A stretch of DNA of 64,000 bases, taken from positions 2,685,001 through 2,749,000 of the forward strand of contig NZ_CP130319.1 in assembly GCF_032271945.1 (NCBI RefSeq). Direction: 5' to 3'. Made by a program: the position numbers and the translations under genes. A model generated the notes under the pieces. It saw only the letters and a list, made by a program, of their open reading frames with translations. It had not been told where the DNA came from and made no database searches. Shown piece by piece: positions 47,933-57,370 of the stretch. This DNA is from Paenibacillus sp. MBLB1832. GTDB lineage: Bacteria > Bacillota > Bacilli > Paenibacillales > NBRC-103111. Position 1 is the stretch's first letter. Each line of letters begins with the position of its first letter.

Positions 47933-49114
47933 TTAGTAAGCTAGTGCGAACAGTCCATGAATATGGGAAAGGTAACGAACGTTGCTCGCTTCTTTCATTA
48001 AGGTTGCAGGTAAGCCTTTGAGTTGCGTGTTGTTACCGCCAATTGTTCCGATACCGTCTTTACGGCCAAGGCTGCCCAGCGTACCTGAGAACACAGGGGA
48101 GAACTTGTCCATAACGCCGCCTTTAAGCGCGACAGCGAGGTTGTAACCAACCGTTTCACCCATTTGCCATGCAAGCTGGGCTGTTGGTGGGAAAGGTCTT
48201 TCGCTGCCTTCTGGGAATACAACGGCACAGTCGCCAGCAAGGAAAACATCAGGATGCGATGTCGATTGAAGCGTTGATGTTACAGTAGCACGACCGCGAT
48301 CTTCAGCAATTCCGCAAGAGCCAACGACTGCATTTCCTTTTACGCCGCCAGTCCAAATGATGGTGTTCGTTTCGATTGTTTGACCACTTTTCAAGGAAAC
48401 GGTATTTTTCGTAGCTTCCGTAATGGCAACACCCGTTAAGAATGTCACGCCGCGTTTCTCTAAGCTCGATACCGCACGCTCGATCAGCACTTTAGGGAAC
48501 ACAGGAAGAATCGCTGGGCCAGCTTCCACGCAGTAGATGGAAACATCGTTGAAATCAATCCCTTTACTGCGGCAAACTTCAGGCAATTTATCAGCAAACT
48601 CACCAACTAGCTCAACGCCTGTCAGACCGCCGCCGCCAACTACGATAGTCGCATCAGCTTTGTTACCCGAAGTTTTGTAAGCATCTAGACGAGCTTCAAC
48701 GTGCTCGCGAATACGGTTCGCATCGTGGGCTGATTTCAGAATCATGCTGTTCTCTTCAAGTCCAGGGATACCAAAATAGTTCGTTTCACTTCCAAGTGCA
48801 ACGACAAGTTGATCATACGTATGTACTGCGCCGCTGCTCGTTAACACTTGCTTCTCGTTGGGTTTAATTTCTAAGATATTGTCAACAACAATGTTAACTT
48901 GTTTGTCGCCAAGTAGTTTCTGAAGCGGAAGAGCAACGGCTTTCTCCTTGATCGTACCGCCAGCTAAGCGGTGCAATTCCGTAATAATTTGGTGGGTAGA
49001 AAAACGATTAATGATTGTAATTGTGGCTTCTGCAGCCGTCAAATGTTTACGAGCTGTTAGAGCTGTCAAGAGACCGCCATAACCGCCGCCCAAAATAAGT
49101 ATGTGTTTAGCCAT
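47933..49114 (-). CDS. type II NADH dehydrogenase-like FAD oxidoreductase
   Basis: A 393-residue flavoprotein of the Ndh/YumB/YutJ group. FAD binding is shown by HILILGGGYGGLLTALTARK, the NAD(P)H Rossmann motif by ATIVVGGGGLTGVELVGEFA, and the FAD C-terminal motif by DVFLAGDCAVVFPEG followed by PTAQLAWQMGETVGYNL. Such enzymes pass electrons from NADH to menaquinone on the inner membrane face. There is no membrane segment except an amphipathic C-terminus. It lies 22 bp downstream of the DUF1641 gene on the same strand, so they are co-transcribed. Confidence 0.9.
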   Translation of the reverse strand: MAKHILILGGGYGGLLTALTARKHLTAAEATITIINRFSTHQIITELHRLAGGTIKEKAVALPLQKLLGDKQVNIVVDNILEIKPNEKQVLTSSGAVHTYDQLVVALGSETNYFGIPGLEENSMILKSAHDANRIREHVEARLDAYKTSGNKADATIVVGGGGLTGVELVGEFADKLPEVCRSKGIDFNDVSIYCVEAGPAILPVFPKVLIERAVSSLEKRGVTFLTGVAITEATKNTVSLKSGQTIETNTIIWTGGVKGNAVVGSCGIAEDRGRATVTSTLQSTSHPDVFLAGDCAVVFPEGSERPFPPTAQLAWQMGETVGYNLAVALKGGVMDKFSPVFSGTLGSLGRKDGIGTIGGNNTQLKGLPATLMKEASNVRYLSHIHGLFALAY

Positions 49115-49136
49115 TCGTTATCATCCCTTGTCTGTG

Positions 49137-49568
49137 TTAGTTTTTACGTTCAGCAAGTACGTTTAAGAATGCTTGTGCAAAGCGGAGCGTTTTCTGAACT
49201 TCAGGGTCTTTCAACATTTTCAGCATGCCGAAAAGGCCGATCGTTGCGCCAGCATCAGCTTGTGAACGCTCACTTGCTTCAATTGCCGCGGATGTAATGT
49301 CTTTCGCTTTTTCCTGTACAGGTTTAACGAACTCGCCAATCCCTTGAGCAAAATCGTTGATCAACACTTTGTCTGTCGCAACACTTTGAGCGAAATCGTA
49401 AGCTTTGGTCAACAAAGTAACCATTTCAGCCAATTTAGGTAAATTATCTACCAATACCGTGAGGGATTGCTGCACCTCTGGTTTTAATAATTGGTCAAGA
49501 ACGTCTAGAGATTTAGACTGAGCAGCTAGTGTAGTTGGTACTTCTTGAACCGAAGTTGTTTGTGACAT
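49137..49568 (-). CDS. DUF1641 protein upstream of the NADH dehydrogenase-like gene
   Basis: A 143-residue helical protein. The central SLTVLVDNLPKLAEMVTLLT and DFAQGIGEFVKPVQEKAKD, and the end GLFGMLKMLKDPEVQKTLRF, match DUF1641 (YrhD-like), whose members sit next to formate dehydrogenases or flavoprotein dehydrogenases. I chose ATG 49568, with AAGGAGGATT upstream on the minus strand; a longer frame to 49616 has no ribosome binding site. It is the first gene of a two-gene unit with the flavoprotein. A role as a small partner of the dehydrogenase is likely but untested. Confidence 0.8.
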   Translation of the reverse strand: MSQTTSVQEVPTTLAAQSKSLDVLDQLLKPEVQQSLTVLVDNLPKLAEMVTLLTKAYDFAQSVATDKVLINDFAQGIGEFVKPVQEKAKDITSAAIEASERSQADAGATIGLFGMLKMLKDPEVQKTLRFAQAFLNVLAERKN

Positions 49569-49757
49569 TCGAATAATCCTCCTTTGCGCTATACAAAAAT
49601 CGGGTAATGAGGCCATAACTTCTCTTTATTTTACACCGTTCGACACCAAATATATGAAAGAAAATATTTCAAATTCGTGACTTTTGTGTGTACTAGTTTT
49701 ATTTCCTGCTCTGAAAGCGGTATAATAGATAAAAATGAAAAGAAAGTGGTAGATCCA

Positions 49758-50477
49758 ATGGGACGCAAGTGGAATAATATTAAAGAGAAAAAAGCTTCGA
49801 AAGATGCGAATACGAGTCGAATTTATGCCAAATTCGGTCTAGAAATTTATGTTGCTGCTCGCAAAGGCGAGCCGAATCCAGAATCAAACCAAGCGCTTCG
49901 CTTTGTTCTTGAGAGAGCTAAGACGTATAATGTGCCGCGTGCTATCATTGATCGTGCCATTGAGAAAGCGAAAGGCGGCTCGGAAGAAAATTACGTGGAG
50001 CTTCGTTACGAAGGGTATGGTCCAGCGGGTTCCATGATTATCGTGGATACGTTAACGAATAATGTGAATCGTACCGCTTCGACGGTGCGTGCTGCTTTTA
50101 GCAAAAATGGCGGAAATATGGGTGTCAGCGGTTCTGTTACGTACATGTTTGACCAAACAGCTGTATTCGGTATCGAAGGCAAGTCACTTGACCAAGTAAT
50201 GGAGATTCTGCTGGAAGCGGATGCCAATGTGCGTGATTTGACGGAAGAGGACGAAATGGTGATGGTGTATGCGGAGCCAGATCAGTTCCAAGTCGTTCAA
50301 GACGCATTGAAAAATGCCGGAATCACAGAGTTTGCCGTAGCTGAGTTAAGCATGTTGGCTCAAAACTACATAACGCTCGCTGATGATGCGCAAGTGCAAT
50401 TTGATAAAATTATTAATGCTTTAGAAGACCTTGAAGATGTGCAACAGGTCTATCATAACGTCGAGGAAGCGGAATGA
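49758..50477 (+). CDS. yebC: YebC/PmpR-family protein
   Basis: A 239-residue member of the YebC family, which acts as a DNA-binding regulator in some bacteria and in others helps the ribosome through polyproline stretches. Hallmarks are [20 protein letters not shown] at the start, [20 protein letters not shown] and [16 protein letters not shown]. The frame is open from 49677, but ATG 49758 (MGRKW) is the conserved family start. The sequence type (NNIKEKK rather than HSKWxNI) is the YeeN/YrbC-like variant. TATAAT at 49721 gives a likely -10. It overlaps the next small gene by 4 bp. Confidence 0.9.
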   Translation: MGRKWNNIKEKKASKDANTSRIYAKFGLEIYVAARKGEPNPESNQALRFVLERAKTYNVPRAIIDRAIEKAKGGSEENYVELRYEGYGPAGSMIIVDTLTNNVNRTASTVRAAFSKNGGNMGVSGSVTYMFDQTAVFGIEGKSLDQVMEILLEADANVRDLTEEDEMVMVYAEPDQFQVVQDALKNAGITEFAVAELSMLAQNYITLADDAQVQFDKIINALEDLEDVQQVYHNVEEAE

Positions 50478-50692
50478 ATACGACCATCTATTTTGTGATT
50501 TTCTCCATCATTCTCCTGGTTGGCTTAATCGCTACGGTGATGATCGGCTTTTCGAATAAGAATCGAGTAGGGGATCAGACGTATTTTCAGAAAACAGGTC
50601 TCAAATGGGTGCGTCTAACTGCGCTGTATGTCGTTTCAATTGCTGCTGGCTTGTTAGCACTCGTTGCTTTTATTCGTTATTACACGGAATAA
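50474..50692 (+). CDS. small two-helix membrane protein downstream of yebC
   Basis: A 72-residue protein with two membrane segments, about 4-25 ([20 protein letters not shown]) and 47-66 ([19 protein letters not shown]), and a polar loop between. It starts within the yebC stop (ATGA), so the two are coupled. No family is recognised. It ends just before a strong terminator. Confidence 0.75.
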   Translation: MNTTIYFVIFSIILLVGLIATVMIGFSNKNRVGDQTYFQKTGLKWVRLTALYVVSIAAGLLALVAFIRYYTE

Positions 50693-50696
50693 TGAG

Positions 50697-50725
50697 AAAA
50701 GATCTCCGCTATGGAGATCTTTTTT
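50697..50725. terminator. terminator between convergent genes
   Basis: AAAAGATCTCC and GGAGATCTTTT form a perfect stem around GCTAT, followed by T residues on the plus strand and, in reverse, T residues for the ABC permease gene that ends at 50733. Confidence 0.85.
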
Positions 50726-50732
50726 GTTTCTG

Positions 50733-51548
50733 TTATGTGCGGCGCATGTAGGCGACCACTGTGATTGGTGCGAAAATCGCGACGATGACAATAGCTCCGA
50801 TTAAGGAAATCGTGAGATCCCAGCCGACGGTTCCTGTATTCGCTAATTGTCGAGCAGCTGAGACGAGATGGGAAATCGGATTGAGTTTGACAAACCATTG
50901 CAGCCAATTCGGCATTGTTTCAACAGGTACGAACGCATTAGATAGGAACGTTAAAGGGAACAATACGAGCATGGAAATCCCTTGCACACTCGAAGCTGTA
51001 CGTGCAATGACACCGAAGAACGCAAAGATCCAGGAGATCGCCCATGAGCAGAAAATGACGAGTAACGCGGCGAGAGCAACACTTCCTAGCCCGCCTTCAG
51101 GTCGATAACCCATAATGAAGCCCATGGAAAAAGTAAGTACCGTTGCGATTGTGTAACGAATGGTGTCTGCCAGCAAGGCGCCTGCTAGAGGCGCAATTCG
51201 CGCGATCGGCAGCGATTTGAATCGGTCGAAGACCCCTTTATCCATATCCTCTCGCAATTGGACTCCAGTGACAATCGACGTAGTGATCACCGTCTGAACG
51301 AGAATACCAGGAATAATGACGGGTAAATAGCTTGCGACATCGCCCGAGATGGCACCACCGAAGATGTACGTAAACATTAGTGTAAAAATGATCGGTTGCA
51401 GCGTTACATCAAATAATTGTTCGGGTGTTCGGCGAATTTTGAGAATGCCGCGAAAGGCCATCGTTAAGGAATTACGTACGGATTGGGAGAAACTTGTGTG
51501 ATTTTTCAGCTGCCGCTCGGCGCCTGGTTTAATAGATGTCGTATTCAT
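50733..51548 (-). CDS. ABC-2 type permease of a drug-type transporter (DrrB-like)
   Basis: A 271-residue membrane protein with six predicted helices (about residues 48-68, 75-95, 122-142, 150-170, 180-200 and 240-262). The block TVITTSIVTGVQLREDMDKG and VFDRFKSLPIARIAPLAGAL is typical of DrrB/NodJ-type ABC-2 permeases, and the C-terminal WLQWFVKLNPISHLVSAARQ is also diagnostic. It overlaps the ATPase gene by 4 bp. Family members export daunorubicin-type drugs or related amphiphiles. No biosynthetic genes are near. Confidence 0.9.
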   Translation of the reverse strand: MNTTSIKPGAERQLKNHTSFSQSVRNSLTMAFRGILKIRRTPEQLFDVTLQPIIFTLMFTYIFGGAISGDVASYLPVIIPGILVQTVITTSIVTGVQLREDMDKGVFDRFKSLPIARIAPLAGALLADTIRYTIATVLTFSMGFIMGYRPEGGLGSVALAALLVIFCSWAISWIFAFFGVIARTASSVQGISMLVLFPLTFLSNAFVPVETMPNWLQWFVKLNPISHLVSAARQLANTGTVGWDLTISLIGAIVIVAIFAPITVVAYMRRT

Positions 51549-52552
51549 GCACGTGCCTCCTGATAGGATTTGAATTCTTCAGAACCTGAAGTTTGTTCCT
51601 CAGCGCCGTGACCTGTTATGGTTAAAAATACTTCATCAAGCGTTGGCTTCTGCACACTTAATTCAGCCAGGTGAATACCTGCTTCGCGCAGGGTAATGAG
51701 CAGATCCGTGACGCGATCCGCATCTGTCATTGGAGCAGTGATTTTGCCACCGGACACATTCGCTGTAGCCTTGAGCACCTGCTCCACTAAACGGCTAGCT
51801 TTCGCGATATCCGATGTATTCTGAACGTGCAAGTGTAGGGAGGACGTGCCGACAGATCCTTTCAGCTCATCGACCGTTCCTTCCGCAACAACGTGGCCGC
51901 GATCAATAACGGCGACACGGTCAGCTAATTGATCGGCTTCTTCGAGATACTGCGTGGTCAGGAGGATCGTCGATCCCGTGTTCACCAGACGGCGAATCGT
52001 CTCCCACATCTGTGAACGCGTTCGCGGATCCAAGCCAGTCGTTGGCTCATCTAGGAAGATGAGGGGAGGCTGCGCGATGAGACTTGCCGCCAAATCTAGA
52101 CGGCGACGCATCCCGCCAGAGAAATTCTTCAGTGGGCGTTTGGCTGCTTCGGTTAATCCGAACTCTTCGAGCAGATCCCATGTTTTCTTTTTAGCTTCCG
52201 CACGGCTCAAGCCGAGTAGGCGAGAGAAGATCATTAAATTTTCCGTTGCGCTAAGCGACTCATCGACAGAGGCATATTGACCAGTAACCCCAATTAATTG
52301 ACGTACAATCTGTGATTCTTTCACCACATCATGCCCGAAAATCTTCGCTGTCCCCGCATCAGGACGCAGCAGTGTCGCCAGCATATTAATTGTTGTTGTT
52401 TTGCCGGCACCATTAGGACCAAGCACCCCGTAAATCGAACCCGTAGGCACGTTCAAATTCACGCCATCCACCGCGCGATTCTCGCCAAATGCTTTGACGA
52501 GACCACGAGCTTCAACGGCCCAGTCGGTGTTGTTTTCCTTTTTGAATTCCAC
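51545..52552 (-). CDS. ABC transporter ATPase (DrrA-like)
   Basis: A 335-residue ATPase. Walker A is GVLGPNGAGKTTTINMLATL, the signature is NFSGGMRRRLDLAASLIAQP, Walker B is LIFLDEPTTGLDPRTRSQMW and the switch region is ILLTTQYLEEADQLADRVAV. A C-terminal extension (about 225-335) holds the DrrA-specific LSVQKPTLDEVFLTITGHGA. GGAGGAATGACAAGTGG precedes its start. It forms a two-gene exporter with the permease. Confidence 0.92.
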   Translation of the reverse strand: MEFKKENNTDWAVEARGLVKAFGENRAVDGVNLNVPTGSIYGVLGPNGAGKTTTINMLATLLRPDAGTAKIFGHDVVKESQIVRQLIGVTGQYASVDESLSATENLMIFSRLLGLSRAEAKKKTWDLLEEFGLTEAAKRPLKNFSGGMRRRLDLAASLIAQPPLIFLDEPTTGLDPRTRSQMWETIRRLVNTGSTILLTTQYLEEADQLADRVAVIDRGHVVAEGTVDELKGSVGTSSLHLHVQNTSDIAKASRLVEQVLKATANVSGGKITAPMTDADRVTDLLITLREAGIHLAELSVQKPTLDEVFLTITGHGAEEQTSGSEEFKSYQEARA

Positions 52553-52703
52553 TTGTCATTCCTCCTTGATCGAAATCTATTTGATATACATGGATTGTAA
52601 CGTAGTAATTTAAACTGAATATAAACAAAGGTGAAGAGTTGAAAACCAGCACAACGGGTATAGATTGAGCCATTATTAACTTCTCGAACTAGGATATAAA
52701 ATA

Positions 52704-52729
52704 AGGCATGCCGCATCAGCGGCATGCCT
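52704..52729 (-). terminator. terminator of the second polysaccharide deacetylase gene
   Basis: AGGCATGCCGC and GCGGCATGCCT are perfect complements around ATCA; on the minus strand TTATTTTAT follows. It lies 10 bp after the stop at 52739. Confidence 0.8.
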
Positions 52730-52738
52730 CTTGATCGT

Positions 52739-53464
52739 TCACGGTTTCTTAGCAGGGACTGCCTTCCGATAGGTTAACAACTCGGAGACGGTAACAAACC
52801 GATACCCCCTCTTTTCCAATTCAGGCAAAATCTCTTGTAGCGCCTCGATGGTCTGTGTTTTACCTTCCACGTAATCGTGGAACAGTACGATATCCCCGCT
52901 GCTCGAGTTGTTTAAAACTTTATTTACAATTTTATTAACCCCTGGCGTACTCCAATCCCTCGGATCCAAATGCCATGACCACATGATCATTTTATGTCCT
53001 TCTTGCTTGACTATATTAACTAACCTCTCGTTATAAAAGCCCCCAGGGGGACGAAATAAATGACACCGAATCCCAGCGACGGAGTAAATGATTTCATCTG
53101 TTTTATTAATTTCTTTTTTCATGTTTGTCCGTTTAGAAAGAAAAGCATGGGTATATGTATGATTGGCTATCTCATGTCCTTCGTCTACTTCTCGTTTGAG
53201 CACGTCAGGATACAGTTTTATTTTATTCCCAACCACAAAAAAAGTGGCTTTAGCATGATACTGTTTGAGCAAGTCCAGGATCTGCGGTGTTTGACTCGGA
53301 TGAGGTCCGTCATCGAATGTTAAGGCGATCACTTTCTCATCGGTAGATACTTCCCAGACGACTTCTCCACGCGTTTCATAATAAAACCGGTCTTTTTGAG
53401 GAGCAGCGTAACCAACAGACTGAAATACGAAAAAACAAATACAAAAAGTTAGGATCGTTCTCAT
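52739..53464 (-). CDS. polysaccharide deacetylase (PdaA/YlxY-like), exported
   Basis: A 241-residue protein. A signal peptide is at about 1-20 (ILTFCICFFVFQSVGYA). The NodB domain carries KVIALTFDDGPHPSQTPQIL (catalytic Asp, metal Asp), then EGHEIANHTYTHAFLSKRTN (metal His pair), then CHLFRPPGGFYNERLVNIV and the distal Leu-His motif in DIVLFHDYVEGKTQTIEALQ. It resembles the deacetylases acting on murein or spore cortex. It is monocistronic, with AGGAGGCAAC before its start on the minus strand. Confidence 0.9.
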   Translation of the reverse strand: MRTILTFCICFFVFQSVGYAAPQKDRFYYETRGEVVWEVSTDEKVIALTFDDGPHPSQTPQILDLLKQYHAKATFFVVGNKIKLYPDVLKREVDEGHEIANHTYTHAFLSKRTNMKKEINKTDEIIYSVAGIRCHLFRPPGGFYNERLVNIVKQEGHKMIMWSWHLDPRDWSTPGVNKIVNKVLNNSSSGDIVLFHDYVEGKTQTIEALQEILPELEKRGYRFVTVSELLTYRKAVPAKKP

Positions 53465-53552
53465 TGTTGCCTCCTGATTTTAGTTCGTTTCCAAGATTAG
53501 GATGCACCAATCCTTCAAATTAACTCGGTAAAAAAACGGGAATAAATGGTTA

Positions 53553-53703
53553 ATGCAATCAGGCATTATCGACAGCGGTATTGATGCCAATCATCCCGAT
53601 TTAAAAGCTAACTTCCTCGGTGGCGATTGATTACGGCCCAACCGGTAATGATGCCTTTTACGGCGCAGGTGAAGCGAATGTGTTCGATGCTCTAGTCAAA
53701 TAA
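53553..53703 (+). pseudogene. subtilase remnant (N- and C-terminal ends joined)
   Basis: ATG 53553 opens QSGIIDSGIDANHPDLKANF, the catalytic-Asp region of subtilisin-like proteases (DSGIDxxHPDLK), ending at a stop at 53628. In the +1 frame from 53620, GPTGNDAFYGAGEANVFDAL then VK and a stop at 53701 match the very C-terminus of the same family (xYGAGxVNAxxAL). The whole middle, with His and Ser active sites, is gone. The two ends sit directly together, so a large internal deletion left both termini. No promoter or ribosome binding site is needed for this call. Confidence 0.75.
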
Positions 53704-53748
53704 TTGATTGCAACGATCTGGTTGACGGCACTTAGCCAGAGTTCTCGT

Positions 53749-54852
53749 TCACGGGTGAGTAGTGCGTTTTTTCTTGTTTTTTAGCCATGATATTATCCAT
53801 AAAAGAAGTGGAACCCCAAGCATGTGTATGGGAAATAGGAAAGGAACAGCGATTTTTTGCGGAAAAAATAAGGAGCTATCATAATAGTTACGCGGCACCA
53901 TGGACAGGAGTAAGATGATAGGGACTACGACCCAAAGCATACGCTGCCATTTCGTCACTTTAAATACTTGCGCGGTGCCGTACGTACATACAAAAAAGTA
54001 TAGAGATACTTTCATGAAAACGCCAATAATCCATATCGGAATAAGGAAGGCATCTAAATTTTGAAAGAAGTTGTAAATAGAAATATAGCGAACTAAGTTG
54101 AAATAGGGATAGGTTTGTGCAGCGGCCATGTTATCCCCAAACACAGTCACAATGACGAACGTCGCTGCACAAGTGAGTAATCCTACAAGTGCAACCCCGA
54201 ATACAGCGGGTTTTGTCCCTTGATCAGGATTGGAAATGAAGGCTAGCAAGATGAGGAGCAGAATACAGTCTCCTTGAAATGTAGCAGTGGGTAGAGCGCC
54301 TTGAAGAATTACGTTCCACCCTGAATCGACATAAAAGGGGAGAACACGCTTTAACTGTATATCTCTTATACTCAGCAGCAAAGTTAAGGTTATTATAATC
54401 AATAGGAATGGACCTAATATTTGACTGCATCTTGCAATCCCTTCGATTCCAATTCGCGTTACATAGACTGCTGCAAGGAGCATAGCGAATACAGGAATCA
54501 TGATTGGTGTTCGCGGAAGGATGGTAGAAACAATAAAATCCGAATATTGTCGTAATACCATCGCAAGCACGATATACCAGAAGGCACCATAGATGAAAAT
54601 GATAAATCTGCCGAGCCAATTACCTACGATCTTTGGCAAATAAGTAACCAAGGTTTGACCAGGATACTCACGATTAATACGTGTACACACAAAGGCAATA
54701 AACATGCCGATTAAAGTCGCACCTAAGATGGATATCCATGAATCTTGCTTAGCTGTCATAATAGCGGGTTTAATGGTAAGCAGAATGGTCATGCTGACCT
54801 GCATGGTGGCTATCATCCAAAATAATTGTGTTCCACTAATTCGCAATTCCAT
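53749..54852 (-). CDS. spore germination permease, second GerB-type subunit
   Basis: A 367-residue membrane protein with about ten helices, of the spore germination B family (APC-like fold). The N-terminus SGTQLFWMIATMQVSMTILL is typical, and a basic C-terminus ends in KNKKKRTTHP. It is the last gene of the ger operon, 6 bp after the small D gene. The first B subunit of the operon (56282) is clearly different in sequence, so this is an extra B subunit, not a duplication of a neighbouring gene. It should contribute to nutrient sensing in the spore inner membrane. Confidence 0.88.
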   Translation of the reverse strand: MELRISGTQLFWMIATMQVSMTILLTIKPAIMTAKQDSWISILGATLIGMFIAFVCTRINREYPGQTLVTYLPKIVGNWLGRFIIFIYGAFWYIVLAMVLRQYSDFIVSTILPRTPIMIPVFAMLLAAVYVTRIGIEGIARCSQILGPFLLIIITLTLLLSIRDIQLKRVLPFYVDSGWNVILQGALPTATFQGDCILLLILLAFISNPDQGTKPAVFGVALVGLLTCAATFVIVTVFGDNMAAAQTYPYFNLVRYISIYNFFQNLDAFLIPIWIIGVFMKVSLYFFVCTYGTAQVFKVTKWQRMLWVVVPIILLLSMVPRNYYDSSLFFPQKIAVPFLFPIHMLGVPLLLWIISWLKNKKKRTTHP

Positions 54853-54858
54853 TCTCCT

Positions 54859-55086
54859 CTACTCATTAATAAGGTTACCCAATGGAGCGAAAATAAAATT
54901 AATCAAACTTGTTGGACTTGGTAGCCCTGGATTAATAAAGAGAGCTATTGCAAGAATCCAACATAAGCTCAGAACAGATAGATAACTTATTCTCACCCTA
55001 ACTGGCATCTGTCGTATATGCAACCACTGAAAGACGGAGATAATGAAACAAATCAACATGAGCCAGGGAATGACAGTTGGCGTCAT
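54859..55086 (-). CDS. small two-helix protein of the ger operon (D-subunit-like)
   Basis: A 75-residue protein with two membrane segments, about 4-22 (TVIPWLMLICFIISVFQWL) and 34-53 (SYLSVLSLCWILAIALFI). Small two-helix D subunits are known in several GerA-type operons of Bacillus, where they adjust receptor function. It overlaps gerC by 4 bp and sits between gerC and the second gerB. Its size and position fit such a D subunit. The match is by architecture only. Confidence 0.75.
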   Translation of the reverse strand: MTPTVIPWLMLICFIISVFQWLHIRQMPVRVRISYLSVLSLCWILAIALFINPGLPSPTSLINFIFAPLGNLINE

Positions 55087-56285
55087 TTACCTGTTTCCTC
55101 CTTCAATTCAACATCTTTAATACTTGTAAGCCCTGGGCGTTGTATCGTGGCATGAGGGTTAATGGTTACATCTAAATTAGTGAAAATCTCGCCCCAATGT
55201 GCCTTATTTAGTTTCCATTCTTTAGGATAAGCTCGATGAAACGTCCCTCCGAAATCAAAAATATCTGCACCCATTTCCTTCTGAACTTTATTCAGTGCGA
55301 CACGGATGCGTTCTTCAATATCCTTGTTCATAGAGTTTTCAACAATTTTAATCGCTTGGGGGTCCTGACTTATTTTGAGTGAAGTTGAGTTTTGAAGGGC
55401 GTTATTTTCTGCTCGAATTTGGATGTTTATGGACCATTTACCATCTTTAATGAGTGGCTTTAGTTTGGTACGACTTGTTAAAAGTCGGAGAGAAACGGTG
55501 CCAAAGCTTTCCGTTGGATTCACAGTAATAACTGCATGTTTAATTTCGTCCTTGATCCAAAGGACGCCCTTCGTTGTAAACTCATCGATTTTACCAATCA
55601 TTTTACCTTCCTTAAAAATCGCAGAGCCAATAACGGGGCTAGGTAGTTTGTCATTGTTACGACTAGAGGATGCAGGCAATAGCTCAATCCACGGAATTGC
55701 CGCGGCGCCAGTTTCATCGACAAGCATTTGTGCTAAATCAGCTAATGTCACACTGAGGGAAAGCTTACTCTTCGCGACTTCGCGCATAACTTCTGCTGTG
55801 TTTCTTTCAAGCATGGATTGTGCATCAAGTAATTGGCGAGCTTTTCCTTTAACAACAAACATGTAGGCTCTCTCTCTAGGTTGAGGTGCACGCATTAAAT
55901 AGTCGACTTCATCACGAATACCATCCTTGGCAACCTCTTCACTTAAAATAAACACCTCAGCATGCCCCCAAAAAAGTTTCCTTGGTAGCTTCTCTTGGAT
56001 GTGGGAAAGGGCATCTGCAATGTTTGCTCCCTTCGCAGAGGAAACAAAGGATGCTTGATTACCAACGTTCGCCGACTGTCCACTCATCCCGCCACTTGAG
56101 GCGGTACGTGGGATAAATATTTGAACTGATAACAGAATAGAGGACTCATCAATTTTGTCAATGGCTGCCCCTGTAATCAGTGCTACATCGTTAACCTCCG
56201 TTCGATCCCAGCATCCAGTGAGGATAAGGAGAAGGCACGATACAAGGGATATGGAGAGGACATGGTACATTGTAAAAGCCCTCAT
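55083..56285 (-). CDS. Ger(x)C family germination lipoprotein
   Basis: A 400-residue lipoprotein with signal peptide SISLVSCLLLILTGCWDRTE (lipobox LTGC, Cys about residue 25). The mature start WDRTEVNDVALITGAAIDK and the ENTAEVMREVAKSKLSLS-like region in the middle are typical of GerAC/GerBC/GerKC. The C-terminal domain ends with HRAYPKEWKLNKAHWGEIFT, also conserved. The lipid anchor places it on the outer face of the spore inner membrane. Overlaps by 4 bp on both sides show tight coupling in the operon. Confidence 0.92.
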   Translation of the reverse strand: MRAFTMYHVLSISLVSCLLLILTGCWDRTEVNDVALITGAAIDKIDESSILLSVQIFIPRTASSGGMSGQSANVGNQASFVSSAKGANIADALSHIQEKLPRKLFWGHAEVFILSEEVAKDGIRDEVDYLMRAPQPRERAYMFVVKGKARQLLDAQSMLERNTAEVMREVAKSKLSLSVTLADLAQMLVDETGAAAIPWIELLPASSSRNNDKLPSPVIGSAIFKEGKMIGKIDEFTTKGVLWIKDEIKHAVITVNPTESFGTVSLRLLTSRTKLKPLIKDGKWSINIQIRAENNALQNSTSLKISQDPQAIKIVENSMNKDIEERIRVALNKVQKEMGADIFDFGGTFHRAYPKEWKLNKAHWGEIFTNLDVTINPHATIQRPGLTSIKDVELKEETGK

Positions 56286-57370
56286 CGCTTGAGTCTCCCC
56301 TTTATCATTACCACAATTAGAAGAAGAGCTGGGACAACGACTTGCATGAATAAGGCGAAGAAGGGTATCGTCGTGCTCAAAGCATGATTCATTTCCTGGA
56401 AATTAGGCGACACCCAAATGCTGCCGAGGATGATTAGAAAACCCATTGGTATAATTAAGGTACGGTAATCATCCAGCTTAAAGATCTGAGCGGTTCCAAT
56501 GGTGACTAAATAATAAATGATCGAAATTTTTATATAGATACCCATAATCCAAATAGCCATCAATAGGGATTCGATGTGTTCAATAAAATCAGAAAGAGCT
56601 ATATAACGAACAGCAACTAGAAATGGATAATTAAAGGAAGTTGTTAGTGAACCAAAGGTGAGTAAAACTGGTACATTAATGGCTAACGTGGTGAGCAAAA
56701 CGACGGTTACACTAAACAAACTCCATTTCATTCCCAAATCCTTTTTCGTTAGAAAAGGAAATAAAAAGGAAATGATGAAAAACTGGGAATACCATGATGC
56801 GGGCACGATAGATCCTAGTATCGGTGGCAACAACCCATTTCCGAAGATGGGCATCATTTCTTTAATATGAAAGTCTGGGATTAAGGTAACCACCATGAGG
56901 AGAATGATACAAATAGCAATAGGAACCATAATTTGTGTGGATCTTGCGATGACTTCCAAACCTTCATATAACGCATAAGCACACACGGAAATAATTGCAA
57001 TGACGACAATGATCATTGGTGTGTTATTTAAAAAATTACCAGTGATAAACTCGCCATATTCTCTAATTGTTAGACTATTGGAATAGAAAATAGCTACAAG
57101 GTACATTATGGAAATCGATAATCCTACATATTTCCCCAAAATTTTTGGAACATATTGCACAAACGTATCGCTTGGAAATTGGGTGTGCAAGCGGTACAAA
57201 ATATAAACAGTTAGGTAGCCGACAAACGAAGACAGGATTGGTGATATCCACATATCTGAGCCTGCCTGTCTCATTGTAATAGAGGGTACAATGAGCGCTG
57301 CCGTAGATAGAATTGTCGGATGCATAATGAGCGCCATTTGCTGGGGGGATATTTTACCCTTCTCGATCAT
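56282..57370 (-). CDS. spore germination permease GerB-type (first B subunit)
   Basis: A 362-residue membrane protein with about ten helices, of the GerAB/GerBB/GerKB family. The N-terminus KISPQQMALIMHPTILSTAA and the region SMRQAGSDMWISPILSSFVG are typical. The start is ATG 57370, 10 bp after AAAGGGA, overlapping the end of gerA; ATG 57379 is closer to that site. GerB proteins bind the germinant (for example amino acids) in the membrane. Confidence 0.9.
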   Translation of the reverse strand: MIEKGKISPQQMALIMHPTILSTAALIVPSITMRQAGSDMWISPILSSFVGYLTVYILYRLHTQFPSDTFVQYVPKILGKYVGLSISIMYLVAIFYSNSLTIREYGEFITGNFLNNTPMIIVVIAIISVCAYALYEGLEVIARSTQIMVPIAICIILLMVVTLIPDFHIKEMMPIFGNGLLPPILGSIVPASWYSQFFIISFLFPFLTKKDLGMKWSLFSVTVVLLTTLAINVPVLLTFGSLTTSFNYPFLVAVRYIALSDFIEHIESLLMAIWIMGIYIKISIIYYLVTIGTAQIFKLDDYRTLIIPMGFLIILGSIWVSPNFQEMNHALSTTIPFFALFMQVVVPALLLIVVMIKGRLKR

